Part shown: positions 5,329 through 13,423 of the stretch, in pieces | How the letters are laid out: every line of letters starts with the position of its first letter | Position numbering within the stretch: the first letter of the stretch is position 1 | Position numbers and translations under genes: made by a program | Source: an uncultured Ruminococcus sp. | GTDB taxonomy: Bacteria > Bacillota > Clostridia > Oscillospirales > Ruminococcaceae | Length of the DNA: 15,150 nt | Direction: 5' to 3' | NCBI GenBank assembly: GCA_946544695.1 | Contig: CAMNMO010000022.1 | Location: forward strand, 1-15,150 | Notes under the pieces: generated by a model | The model's database searches: none | Seen by the model: the letters and a program-made list of their open reading frames with translations, nothing else | Told to the model about the DNA's origin: nothing

Positions 5329-6660
5329 ATGAAAAAAAGACTGTTTGCGGCAATGGCGGCGGCTGTTATGCTTGGCGGCTGTGCAGGTAAGGGTGTTTCG
5401 GTGTCATCGGGTGATGATGCGGCTGAAAGTTCTGCGGCGGTGACTGCGGAAGTCACTGTACGTGAAGAAGTCAAAGCTGTGTCCCCCGCAAGGGTGACTA
5501 TGCCGCAGCACCTTGTCCCGCAGGAGATAAGCGACGAAAGGGCTGAGCGCTTTTTTGAACTGACAGGCAGCAGGTACCCCGCCTACGCCAACACAGATAC
5601 GGAGTTTTACCCCACAGGCGAGGAATTCTACGCAGCGCTGCTGGAGGAACTCAGGGGGGCGCAGGATTTCATTTTTCTCGAATACTTCATCGTCAGTGAC
5701 GGCGAGATGCTCGACGGCTTGGTGGAGGTGCTGAAAGAACGCATAGATGCGGGCGTTGACGTCAGGCTGATATGTGACGGTCTTAAACAGAACGATGCCT
5801 TTGCAGCCGCCATGCAGCAGCACGGCGTGGATTGCAGGCTTTACCGTGAACCCGACCGCATAAGCGTCAATCAGCGTGACCACCGCAAGCTTGCTGTCAT
5901 CGACGGCAGGACGGCTTTCATGGGCGGGGTGAACATTGCCGACGAATACATAAATGTGGAACACCCTTACGGCAGGTGGAAGGACTGTGCCATAAAGATG
6001 CAGGGCGATGCTGTGCGCAGCTGCACCGAGCTTTTTTTCGAGCAGTGGGAGGTCGGCGGAGAACTGGCAGACTGTACCGCTTACCTTGACAAAGCTGTGC
6101 CCGCAGCGGCTGATGGCTATGTGCTGCCCTTCGGTGAATCGCCCTACGATGACATGGATACCGCACGGGATATCTGCCTTGAGATAATAAACACGGCAGA
6201 GGACTATCTGTACATCACTGCCCCTTACCTGAACATTGATGATGAGGTCGAAAAGGCACTCTGCGATGCGGCAAACAGGTGCAGCGATGTGGTCATCATC
6301 GTGCCGGGCATTCCCGACAAGCCTTACATGGAACTGCTTGCGAGGGAACATTACAGGACGCTGACTCAGGCAGGCGTGAGGGTATACCGCTATCTCCCGG
6401 GATTCATACATGCCAAGATATACCTGTGTGATGACGAGGTCGCAGCGGTGGGCAGCGTCAACCTGAACAACCGCAGCTTTTACTGCGACTTTGAATGTGC
6501 GGCGGTGCTGATAGGTACGCCCAGCCTTGCGGATATCAAGACTGATATTCTTGCCACCCTTGATGAATGCCGCCTGCTTACCGTTGACAGCATACCGCAG
6601 CTTACCCCCGAGGAACAGCTTGAAGTTGCGCTCTACTCAGGGGTCGGAAGCGTGATGTGA
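5329..6660 (+). CDS. Phospholipase D-family, cardiolipin-synthase-like lipoprotein
   Basis: The product is 443 aa. Residues 1-18 are a lipoprotein signal peptide (MKKR, hydrophobic core, lipobox LGGC with Cys18), followed by a Ser/Ala/Val-rich spacer. Two PLD domains carry intact HKD motifs: His185-Lys187-Asp192 in HRKLAVID and His361-Lys363-Asp368 in HAKIYLCD, each followed by a GGVN or GSVN segment. Flanking sequence (GEEFYAALLEEL, FLEYFIVSDGEML, GVDVRLICDG, ITAPYLNIDDE, NLNNRSFYCDFE) matches cardiolipin synthases, which condense two phosphatidylglycerols. Typical Gram-positive Cls proteins instead have two N-terminal membrane helices, so here the domain would sit outside the cell on a lipid anchor. 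It may act on phospholipid head groups, or the biochemical role may differ. The ATG at 5329 is chosen over a longer GTG reading from 5065, which crosses repeats, a mobile element and the promoter; GGGAGGTGGG precedes the chosen ATG. Confidence 0.88.
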   Translation: MKKRLFAAMAAAVMLGGCAGKGVSVSSGDDAAESSAAVTAEVTVREEVKAVSPARVTMPQHLVPQEISDERAERFFELTGSRYPAYANTDTEFYPTGEEFYAALLEELRGAQDFIFLEYFIVSDGEMLDGLVEVLKERIDAGVDVRLICDGLKQNDAFAAAMQQHGVDCRLYREPDRISVNQRDHRKLAVIDGRTAFMGGVNIADEYINVEHPYGRWKDCAIKMQGDAVRSCTELFFEQWEVGGELADCTAYLDKAVPAAADGYVLPFGESPYDDMDTARDICLEIINTAEDYLYITAPYLNIDDEVEKALCDAANRCSDVVIIVPGIPDKPYMELLAREHYRTLTQAGVRVYRYLPGFIHAKIYLCDDEVAAVGSVNLNNRSFYCDFECAAVLIGTPSLADIKTDILATLDECRLLTVDSIPQLTPEEQLEVALYSGVGSVM

Positions 6661-6686
6661 TCCCGCCGCATGATGTAAACACGATC

Positions 6687-6732
6687 ATACCCCGAAACGG
6701 ACAGCAGACAGCTGCCGCTTCGGGGTATTCTT
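6687..6732 (+). terminator. Long hairpin after the PLD gene, probable terminator
   Basis: ATACCCCGAA (6687-6696) pairs with TTCGGGGTAT (6719-6728). The stem continues inward through CGG and CAGC with GCTG and CCG, broken by one mismatch and one bulged A, giving about 17 pairs. Only a weak T-rich tail (TCTTAA) follows, so termination may be incomplete. The stem is unusually long. Confidence 0.6.
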
Positions 6733-6790
6733 AATATATACACACCATACTAAACAGCCTTTCGGCGGGAATTAACAGTAGTAGTTGGCG

Positions 6791-6829
6791 GTATTCTTTT
6801 CCCCCGCCGTAGGCGGGGGAAAAGAATAC
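6791..6829. repeat. Core hairpin C, third member of the palindrome family
   Basis: The arm GTATTCTTTTCCCCCGCC (6791-6808) is the exact reverse complement of 6812-6829, with loop GTA. The GTATTCT outer part and CCCCCGCCGTA inner part are shared with element A, but no matching terminal repeats or target duplication were found around it. It lies between the convergent PLD and diguanylate cyclase genes. The rest of 6661-6882 is non-coding. Confidence 0.85.
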
Positions 6830-6882
6830 ATCACAATGTTTTAAAGTGATGACCACATTTATATATACGGCAGTGTGCGCAT

Positions 6883-9051
6883 TCAGTCGGTGCGCCTTTC
6901 ACGGAAGTTCTTCTTGTTTTCGTACATGGCATTGTCAGCACGCTCGAAAACGTCCTGCATGCGCATGTCCCTGCCACGTTCATAGCATGAAGCCCCCGCA
7001 GCTGCGGTCACAAGACCTGCGTTGGCGTTTTTGCACATCTTGTCGTTAAGCTGTGCCAGCAGCAGTTCCCTTTCCTCAAAGTCACTGCCCTTCATTATCA
7101 CGGTGAATTCGTCACCGCCTATCCTGAAAACAGGGCTGTGCTTGAAAGTGGTGCATATCAGCTTGCACGCCGCCTTGATGTACTCATCGCCTGCATGGTG
7201 CCCTTTGGTATCGTTGACTGTTTTAAGACCGTTCACATCAGCCACCAGCACCGCAAAATCAGGGCAGCGACCCTCAGCTATAAGTCCGTCCATCTCCATT
7301 TCCGCCTTGACGTAGGCGTGCTTGTTCTTGACACCTGTCAGCGCATCACGGCTTGCAAGGTCCATCGCACTGCCAAGCGCTTCCTTGTAAGCTATCTCAC
7401 GGCGCTTTGATGCATCTACATTCGCAACGGCTATTATGATATGGTCTGAATCCTCTTTGGGTCTGACCGCAAACAGTGTGACATACATGGGCTTGCCTTC
7501 TCTCAGCAGGCGGTAGCTGAGTGTGGTGGTGCCTGTTTCGACAAGGCTTTTCAGCAGGTTTTCCTTCTTCATCGACTCTGCCATCATCGGCAGGTCCTCA
7601 TGGTAGACATTATCACGCATATTGCGCTGTATATCAGCAAAGAAGTCATCGCCGCCCGTGCTTATATCCAGCTTTGTGTACCTGTCGCTGTGGCTGTATT
7701 CCCTGTATTCGCCCGTGATGACATCAACGTAGACTATCACCTCATACATCTGCGCCATCGCACGTATGATATCCCCGAAAGCTTCCTTTTCCTTAGCTAT
7801 CGACTGTTCATGCCTTATCTGCTTATCCACATTGAACACGCCCATGATGACATGCTTGTCATCATTCTTGGGGCGCACCGCCACCATCGTGACGTACTGC
7901 GGTCTGCCGTCAAGGAGCTGTCGGTAAGTCAGCGTGATGGTACCTGTCTGTTCCAGCGATGACAGCAGCTTCTGCTTGCCCATGCATTCAAGCAGACGCT
8001 GTACATCTTCGGGATGGATATATCTCAGTATATCCGCCTTTGCATCCTCAAAGAAATCCGAGCCCTGCTTGGTGGTGCCAAGTCTCGCATACTGTTCACT
8101 GACGCTGTACTGTATATATTCATCGTTCTCGATGTCTATATAATATATTGCCTCATAGCGGCTTGCCAGCGCCTTTGCGATGTGGCTGTAAGTGGCGCTT
8201 TCCTTAGCAGCGGCATTTTCACGCCGCATCTGTTCATCGACATTGCGCACACCGATCACCAGGCGGTCGCTGGTGTTTCGCTGCCTTATGGCAAGCATCA
8301 CCACGTACTGCGGTCTGCCTTCCATTATCCGTCGGTAGCTGAGCGAGAACGACCCGCTCTCTTTGAGCGCCTGTATGACGTTTTTGCGCTTCATCGCATG
8401 CTTTATGCGCTCATAGTCATCGGGGTGTATCAAATCGGCAGCCGTTCTTTCCACCATCTCAAAGAAATCATCGCCGCCCGCTCTGCGGCTAAGCACCGCA
8501 AATTCCTTGTCGCAGCTGTATTCCTTGTATCTGCCTGTGTTCAGGTCGATATGATAAATAGCTTCAAACAGGCTTGCCAGCGAACCCGCTATCTCGGAAT
8601 ACCGCCTTCTTTCATCTGCGGCAGCCTTTTCTGAACGCACCTGCGCATCAACGTTGCGCACGCCTATGACGATATACTTATCGTCAAGTCCCTTGCCACG
8701 TATGGTCTTGAGGGAATAATACTCGGGACCGTTCGCTTTCAGCAGCCTGTAACCAATCGTGAATGACCTCCCGCCCTCCAGTGCGCTCATGACATTGACC
8801 TTGCGCAGCTTTTCGAGAAAAAACTGTCTGTCATCGGGGTAGACCAGCAGCTTGCAGTTTTTCTCCGTATCAGCGTAAAAATCATCGCCCGCCGACTGTC
8901 GGCAGAGTTCCTTTGCTTCGCCCGAAGCTGAATATTCAACATAACTGTCATCATCTGTATTTATGACAAAGATGCTTTCATAGTCATCAGCCAGCGCCGT
9001 CGCCAGTCGAACAAATGTAGGGGTATCGTGATCTTTGTTATTATTGTTCAA
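6883..9051 (-). CDS. Diguanylate cyclase with four tandem PAS-like repeats
   Basis: The product is about 722 aa. Four related modules repeat every 137-138 residues (at about 17-145, 155-283, 293-421 and 431-557). Each shows a YxEYS strand, a DDFF segment, an (I/V)(H/Y)P(E/D)D-like segment (YHED in the fourth), an SYR strand and a closing GVxNVD followed by a charged linker helix. These look like PAS sensor folds. A GGDEF domain follows (about 567-722), with DALTG, VADVNGLKTVND and an intact RIGGDEF signature, so c-di-GMP synthesis from GTP is expected. The RxxD inhibitory site five residues before GGDEF is absent (FKHS there). There is no EAL domain, signal peptide or membrane segment, so it is probably cytosolic. 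An in-frame GTG at 9058-9060 lies inside the Shine-Dalgarno sequence, so the TTG at 9051 is preferred as start. The ligand sensed is unknown. Confidence 0.9.
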   Translation of the reverse strand: MNNNNKDHDTPTFVRLATALADDYESIFVINTDDDSYVEYSASGEAKELCRQSAGDDFYADTEKNCKLLVYPDDRQFFLEKLRKVNVMSALEGGRSFTIGYRLLKANGPEYYSLKTIRGKGLDDKYIVIGVRNVDAQVRSEKAAADERRRYSEIAGSLASLFEAIYHIDLNTGRYKEYSCDKEFAVLSRRAGGDDFFEMVERTAADLIHPDDYERIKHAMKRKNVIQALKESGSFSLSYRRIMEGRPQYVVMLAIRQRNTSDRLVIGVRNVDEQMRRENAAAKESATYSHIAKALASRYEAIYYIDIENDEYIQYSVSEQYARLGTTKQGSDFFEDAKADILRYIHPEDVQRLLECMGKQKLLSSLEQTGTITLTYRQLLDGRPQYVTMVAVRPKNDDKHVIMGVFNVDKQIRHEQSIAKEKEAFGDIIRAMAQMYEVIVYVDVITGEYREYSHSDRYTKLDISTGGDDFFADIQRNMRDNVYHEDLPMMAESMKKENLLKSLVETGTTTLSYRLLREGKPMYVTLFAVRPKEDSDHIIIAVANVDASKRREIAYKEALGSAMDLASRDALTGVKNKHAYVKAEMEMDGLIAEGRCPDFAVLVADVNGLKTVNDTKGHHAGDEYIKAACKLICTTFKHSPVFRIGGDEFTVIMKGSDFEERELLLAQLNDKMCKNANAGLVTAAAGASCYERGRDMRMQDVFERADNAMYENKKNFRERRTD

Positions 9052-9054
9052 AAC

Positions 9055-9063
9055 GGTCACCTC
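9055..9063 (-). promoter_or_regulatory. Shine-Dalgarno site that decides the diguanylate cyclase start
   Basis: The minus strand reads GAGGTGACC here, a strong match to the anti-Shine-Dalgarno complement. Its GAGGTG core ends 6 nt before TTG at 9051. The alternative GTG at 9060 is part of this site and has no ribosome-binding sequence of its own. Confidence 0.65.
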
Positions 9064-9075
9064 GCTTTTGTTAAT

Positions 9076-9130
9076 TATGCTATATCATCAAAGTTATTAT
9101 TATTATAGCATATTTTGAGGATTTTGTCAC
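9076..9130 (-). promoter_or_regulatory. Diguanylate cyclase promoter with overlapping 9-bp inverted repeat
   Basis: On the minus strand GTGACA (9125-9130) and TATAAT (9102-9107) are 17 bp apart, with TGC before the -10 box. The start should be near 9095. TATGCTATA (9076-9084) and TATAGCATA (9104-9112) are exact inverted repeats 19 bp apart. One arm covers the -10 box and the other lies in the leader, which fits an operator for a dimeric regulator or a leader hairpin. Confidence 0.6.
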
Positions 9131-9191
9131 CTGTTTTTTCTAAAATTATACATATTTTTTTTGCATCACAGGCGGCTTTTTATTACCGTTT

Positions 9192-9998
9192 TCATTTTCC
9201 GATAAACTCCAGCACAGCTTCTTCGGTCAGTCTGCGCTGTTCTTCTGCCGATATGGTCGGTGTGCCGTCACCCTGCTGTACGCCGTAACAGCCGAACTGT
9301 GCGTGGCAGCCGCCCTCTATAACGACTTCCCTTGCGGTATCGGGCAGGTTGCTTTTGTCATCTTGGTAAGACTTCATGTTAAGCACCCCGTCCTCACTGC
9401 CGTATACCGAAAGCACCTTCACATCATCTATCTTATTCACCGAATAGGCAGCCAGCAGTATCAGCCCATCGACCTTGTCGGGATTTTTCGAGCAATAGTT
9501 TGCTGCCGCCGCACCGCCCAGCGAGTGACCTGCCATATACACGTTGTCATAGTCGTATCCCGCCATTATGCCGTCAGCCTTGTTGATGCCCAGAAATGCG
9601 ATATTTACGGGCATTTCCACCAGAAAACAGTCTGCCCCCGATGAAGCCAGTTCGCTCATAAGCGGGGCGTAGGCTTCGGCTTCGACCTTGCCCCCGGGAT
9701 AAAACACAATGGCGGTATCGGTTCCGCTGCCGTCAAAGAACCAGCCCTCAGCTATCCTGCTTACAGTTACCTCATCTGTGCTTTCCATTGCAGCAAGCGC
9801 AGAGGGGTCTGCGTGGTAGCAGTCATTCAGGTACACCGCAGACGTGACTACTGTCAACGGTATCAGCACGCACATTATGGTAATTACCGTGCGCACAGGC
9901 TTTGAAAGCTTTTTCCTGCGGGATATCATACCGACCGCAAACAGGCTTGCCATGATGACCGCAGCACCTGAGACCGTCAGTATCATCATATCTTTCAT
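9192..9998 (-). CDS. Membrane-anchored alpha/beta hydrolase (dienelactone-hydrolase-like)
   Basis: The product is 268 aa. Two hydrophobic segments at about residues 4-25 and 35-57 flank a basic stretch (RRKKLSK), forming an N-terminal hairpin anchor. The catalytic domain shows FYPGGKVEAEAY (oxyanion region), nucleophile Ser159 in AGHSLGG, Asp203 in YGSEDGV and His232 in GGCHAQFG, followed by GDGTPTISAEEQ. This resembles Abhydrolase_5 proteins with a conserved HAQFG...GDG motif; the substrate is unknown. The ATG at 9998 is preceded by AGGAGGTG and is preferred over an upstream in-frame reading from 10043. It is unrelated in detail to the hydrolase at 1060-2130. The gene probably has its own weak promoter, with TGCTATACT on the minus strand (10088-10096). 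No convincing terminator separates it from the diguanylate cyclase, which has its own promoter. Confidence 0.85.
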   Translation of the reverse strand: MKDMMILTVSGAAVIMASLFAVGMISRRKKLSKPVRTVITIMCVLIPLTVVTSAVYLNDCYHADPSALAAMESTDEVTVSRIAEGWFFDGSGTDTAIVFYPGGKVEAEAYAPLMSELASSGADCFLVEMPVNIAFLGINKADGIMAGYDYDNVYMAGHSLGGAAAANYCSKNPDKVDGLILLAAYSVNKIDDVKVLSVYGSEDGVLNMKSYQDDKSNLPDTAREVVIEGGCHAQFGCYGVQQGDGTPTISAEEQRRLTEEAVLEFIGK

Positions 9999-10087
9999 AG
10001 GGCACCTCCTAATTATCGGCTGTTGCGGCTGTAACGCTGTCATACCGTGAAACAGCCTGAAAAGAACAGACCATATCAGCTACTATC

Positions 10088-10096
10088 AGTATAGCA
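10088..10096 (-). promoter_or_regulatory. Extended -10 promoter candidate for the hydrolase gene
   Basis: The minus strand reads TGCTATACT about 90 nt upstream of the ATG at 9998. No good -35 box lies 16-18 bp upstream, so it would rely on the extended TGC motif. Confidence 0.35.
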
Positions 10097-10171
10097 TCTG
10101 CTGCTTAAAATGAAATATATAAATTGTAAATTTTGATAGACAGACTATCATTTTTTGACACTGCCGCAGAC

Positions 10172-10211
10172 ATAAAAATGCACCCCCGAGTGTCGCAGGA
10201 CACTCAGGGGC
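10172..10211 (-). terminator. Intrinsic terminator of the esterase-GH43 unit
   Basis: CCCCCGAGTGTC (10183-10194) pairs with GACACTCAGGGG (10199-10210) around a 4-nt loop, 11 of 12 pairs intact. On the minus strand it is followed by GTGCATTTTTATG. It lies 24 nt after the GH43 stop codon. Confidence 0.85.
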
Positions 10212-10233
10212 GTATATCATCATTATTGCAGTA

Positions 10234-11634
10234 TTATCCCAGTGTTATGGACTTCAGCTGAGGTGCGCCGTCACCTGCGAAGGTCAGCCATAAGGCATTG
10301 ACACCGTCGGGTATCTCCACATCAGTGCTGCCTGTCACCCAGACGTTGGTACCCTCTACCTTTATCTCGCCCAGCACCTCGCCGTCCCAAGCGGTCTTTA
10401 TCTGAAATACTCCGTTAGCGTAAGCACGGGTAGCTATGCTGATCTTTCTGACACCCTTGCAGTCAAAATACTTGAAACCGATGTTGGTGCCGTTGCAGAT
10501 ATTTGTGATGTAGCCTGTCTCCTCATCGCCGTCACGTCCGTCCTGAACGATGCGGGGCGCATTCAGGTCACCGACATAGAGTTCCTTCTTATCGGTGAAC
10601 AGGCAGCATGCGATGTACGAAGGATACTCGCCCTTGCCCTCCAGCGGTCCGCCGTTGAGTCCGCAGGAAGTTATCTCTGCCTGGTCGAAGCTGCCGTCGG
10701 CATTCAGTGTCAGCTTTTCGGCGCAGCCCTGTCTCGAGAACCATGTACCGTTGGTGTGGCGGTGGTAGAAGATATACCATTCACCGTTCATCTCGATTAT
10801 GCTGCCGTGATTGTTTGCGCCACGGCAGGTGGGCATATCAGCGGGCTTGTAGGTATCTATATGCAGGTCGGTATTGCTGACCAGCACGCCGCCGTACTTA
10901 AAGCCCCCCAGCGGGTCATCGCTTACGGCATAGCAAAGTTCGTGCATTACCTCAGAGGAATAGATGAAGTAATACTTATCCCCCACCTTGCGTATAGACG
11001 AAGCCTCAAAGAATGCGTGTCCCTCAAATCCCGTGCCTTCGCTGTAACAGCTGCCTGCCACGACCACTGTGGGTTCATGCATGACAGTCAGCATATCCTT
11101 ATCGAGAGTTACCACCTTAGCGCCTGTGCGGGACTTGTCTCCCAGTCCGCAGAAGCCGCTGTACATGTAGGTGACATCGCCCTCAGTCAGCACACCCGGG
11201 TCAAACTGGGGTTCATCGCCCTCACGTTCACCCAGACGGGTGCCGTCCTTGTAGTGCACATAGCCGTAGAATTCATATCTGCCCGCAGGTTCATCGCACA
11301 CTGCCACCGACATAACGCCCACCTTGTCCAGCACGTAATACAGATAATATCTGCCGTCGGGACCGACAGTCAGGTCGGGTGCATAAAGGCACATGTGACC
11401 GTCCTTGTTCATGGGGTCGGCGTTGCGTGGGTAGATGACGCCCTCATAACGCCAGTTGCCAAGATCGTTCAGCGGTGCAGACCAGCACACGTAGTCGCCC
11501 ATGCAGAAAACATGACCGTTCCACTGATCGTGTGAACCATAAACATATACCCTGTCACCAAAAACGTAGGGTTCGCCGTCGGGGATATACTCCCAGCTTG
11601 GCAGATAGGGGTTGAATGCTTGTTTCTTGCTCAT
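10234..11634 (-). CDS. Intracellular GH43 family glycosidase with C-terminal CBM6-like domain
   Basis: The product is 466 aa with no signal peptide, so it should act on imported oligosaccharides. The N-terminal five-bladed propeller (about 1-325) shows the GH43 triad: general base Asp19 in YIPDGEPYVFGDRVYVYGSHD (the motif starts at Tyr16), pKa-modulating Asp87 in YAPDLTV, and general acid Glu210 in HAFFEASSIRK. NNHGSI and FYHRHT segments are also typical. The C-terminal 130 residues form a beta-sandwich resembling the CBM6-type module that often follows GH43 domains (GFKYFDCKGVRKISIATR onward). Members are beta-xylosidases and alpha-L-arabinofuranosidases; which activity applies cannot be decided here. 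AGGAGG precedes the ATG by 6 nt. The gene follows the carboxylesterase by 133 nt on the same strand and is probably co-transcribed with it, which fits xylan side-chain removal. Confidence 0.9.
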   Translation of the reverse strand: MSKKQAFNPYLPSWEYIPDGEPYVFGDRVYVYGSHDQWNGHVFCMGDYVCWSAPLNDLGNWRYEGVIYPRNADPMNKDGHMCLYAPDLTVGPDGRYYLYYVLDKVGVMSVAVCDEPAGRYEFYGYVHYKDGTRLGEREGDEPQFDPGVLTEGDVTYMYSGFCGLGDKSRTGAKVVTLDKDMLTVMHEPTVVVAGSCYSEGTGFEGHAFFEASSIRKVGDKYYFIYSSEVMHELCYAVSDDPLGGFKYGGVLVSNTDLHIDTYKPADMPTCRGANNHGSIIEMNGEWYIFYHRHTNGTWFSRQGCAEKLTLNADGSFDQAEITSCGLNGGPLEGKGEYPSYIACCLFTDKKELYVGDLNAPRIVQDGRDGDEETGYITNICNGTNIGFKYFDCKGVRKISIATRAYANGVFQIKTAWDGEVLGEIKVEGTNVWVTGSTDVEIPDGVNALWLTFAGDGAPQLKSITLG

Positions 11635-11767
11635 AAATATCCTCCTTTTTACATAAGCCGTAATGCCGCACGGGGCAGGAAGTCCTCAGTGATGCACGGG
11701 AGATGTTGTCATTGTCATACACCCGCACACCCTGCGGACTGCCCCCTCGCAAAAGGCATGTCATAAG

Positions 11768-13276
11768 CTATTTCATTTCGTCCAGCAGGAACTTCGTGAA
11801 GCTGCTGTTCTCGGTGCCTGCCACAGCACCGTCGGGGGTGAACTCCATCTCATTGCGCCCGACATCGGTGTAGCACTTCCATTCGGGGAGCCTGTTGCCG
11901 TTGATATCAAAGCCGTTGGGGTCACCTGTTTTGATGAAGTTTGCCCAGTAGTCGCACATCTGCCTTGCTATATCGTAGTGCCTGCCCTCATAGGGTCTGC
12001 TGCACTTCTGTATCGTCTCAAAGAAGAACCACAGGTCAACAGAATGGAAGGTGCCCGGATGGTCATCACCCGGGATATCGGGCACAAAGCGGTAATAGTA
12101 GCATGGCTTGGGATCGGGCAGTCTGCTTTCTGCCAGAAACGCCGATTTCACGCCCAGCTCGGGTGCCGAAACAGGCGCATATCCGCCGTCTGTATGCACA
12201 TTTGCCTCGGGGAAGCTGAGGAACTCATCAGCCTTTTCACCGAAGCAGTCACCTGCCAGTGCCTCAAGCTGTTCCTCGCTTTCGGCATGCAGGAATTCGG
12301 TGAACTCATCACCTGTATTGCCCGCCATTACAGGCACACGGTTGCGGCTGCCGTCCTTGAAAGCAGCCATCGGGTCGCCAGTGCTGAACTTGTCGTCCTT
12401 TACAATGGTGAAGAACATCTCGCCACGGTTGCGCAGTTCGGAATACTTCTCACGGATAAAGCCTGCGTCAAGCTTGCGGGCTTCCTCAAGTGTGCTGACA
12501 CCCAGATATTCAAACAGGCGCTCGCCCTTTTTGCCTGCTTCCTCAAGTGTCTGCGGGATAAAGAAACTGTTGACCGCATAGGGGCTGCCGAACATGCCGC
12601 TCATCACCACCGCACGTTTGAAGTCGCCTGCGTTGTCCCTGCAAGCCATCTGCGCCATAACACTGCCGCCGCCTGCGGACTGTCCCGCAATGGTGATGTT
12701 GTCGGGGTCTCCGCCGAAGTTTGCTATATTGCGGCGCACCCACCTGAGTCCTGCCTGCTGGTCGAGAGAACCGAAGTTGCAGGGTGCATCGGGCTGCTGT
12801 GCAGTCAGCTGAGGGTGGCAGAGGAAACCGAAGGCGCCCAGCCTGTAATTGACTGTCACCACCACAATATCACGCCTTGCAAGGCGCTCGCCGTCAAACT
12901 CCATCTCAGCGGTATAGCCCCATTGGAATCCGCCGCCGAAAAACCATACAAGCACGGGCTTGCGCTCATCGGCTGACTTCGCATTCGTCCATATATTCAG
13001 GTAAAGGCAGTCCTCGGACATGGGTATCTCAGGGTCAACATGCCATTCACGGCAGTATATGTCAGTACCGATACCGGGGGTATCCTGCATGGAAATGGGT
13101 GCAAACTCAAAGCAGTCACGCACGCCCTCCCAGTCAGCGCAGGGCTGAGGTGCACGCCAGCGGTCATCGCCCACAGGCGGCGCTGCAAAGGGCACGCCCT
13201 TGAACGAAGTTATCCTCGGGTCGGCAGCAGGCAGACCTCTCACCTGTCCATTTTCGGTATTAGCTATCCTTAACAT
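11768..13276 (-). CDS. Type-B carboxylesterase (COesterase family)
   Basis: The product is 502 aa, the usual length of the family, with no signal peptide. Landmarks are ITSFKGVPFAAPPVG (22-36), the EDCLYLNIW signature (88-96), oxyanion loop FFGGGF (112-117), nucleophile Ser200 in AGQSAGGGSV, acid Glu324 in GNTGDEF, and His411 in GTFHSVDLWFFF, so the catalytic triad is complete. The nucleophile motif has Gln rather than the usual Glu before Ser (GQSAGG). Relatives hydrolyse esters of many kinds. Next to a GH43 gene, removal of acetyl or hydroxycinnamoyl groups from xylan-derived oligosaccharides is plausible but unproven. AAGGAG lies 8 nt before the ATG at 13276. It is first in its unit, with its own promoter at 13310-13338. 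Confidence 0.9.
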   Translation of the reverse strand: MLRIANTENGQVRGLPAADPRITSFKGVPFAAPPVGDDRWRAPQPCADWEGVRDCFEFAPISMQDTPGIGTDIYCREWHVDPEIPMSEDCLYLNIWTNAKSADERKPVLVWFFGGGFQWGYTAEMEFDGERLARRDIVVVTVNYRLGAFGFLCHPQLTAQQPDAPCNFGSLDQQAGLRWVRRNIANFGGDPDNITIAGQSAGGGSVMAQMACRDNAGDFKRAVVMSGMFGSPYAVNSFFIPQTLEEAGKKGERLFEYLGVSTLEEARKLDAGFIREKYSELRNRGEMFFTIVKDDKFSTGDPMAAFKDGSRNRVPVMAGNTGDEFTEFLHAESEEQLEALAGDCFGEKADEFLSFPEANVHTDGGYAPVSAPELGVKSAFLAESRLPDPKPCYYYRFVPDIPGDDHPGTFHSVDLWFFFETIQKCSRPYEGRHYDIARQMCDYWANFIKTGDPNGFDINGNRLPEWKCYTDVGRNEMEFTPDGAVAGTENSSFTKFLLDEMK

Positions 13277-13300
13277 AATGTCAGCTCCTTTGGCAAGATT

Positions 13301-13385
13301 TTTAAGTACATTTTACCATCAGTAATGACAAATTGCAAGACATATCCGCTATTATTCTGACCGATTATTGCTCATTTTAAGTACA
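13301..13385 (-). promoter_or_regulatory. Promoter of the esterase-GH43 unit with paired direct repeats
   Basis: On the minus strand TTGCAA (13333-13338) and TAAAAT (13310-13315) are separated by 17 bp. The start is expected near 13303. The 10-mer TTTAAGTACA (plus-strand reading) occurs twice, at 13301-13310 beside the -10 box and start, and at 13376-13385 upstream, 75 bp apart. These are candidate binding sites for a regulator. The rest of 13277-13423 is non-coding. Confidence 0.5.
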
Positions 13386-13423
13386 CATTTACATATACTT
13401 ACAGTTTGTATCATGTAACATCA

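Noticed and set aside
5404..6411. Minus-strand open frame of 335 codons inside the PLD gene
   Set aside because: It lies entirely antisense to a gene with intact HKD motifs, and its translation resembles no known family.
11978..12976. Plus-strand open frame of 332 codons inside the carboxylesterase gene
   Set aside because: It is antisense to a complete catalytic-triad esterase and has no signals of its own.
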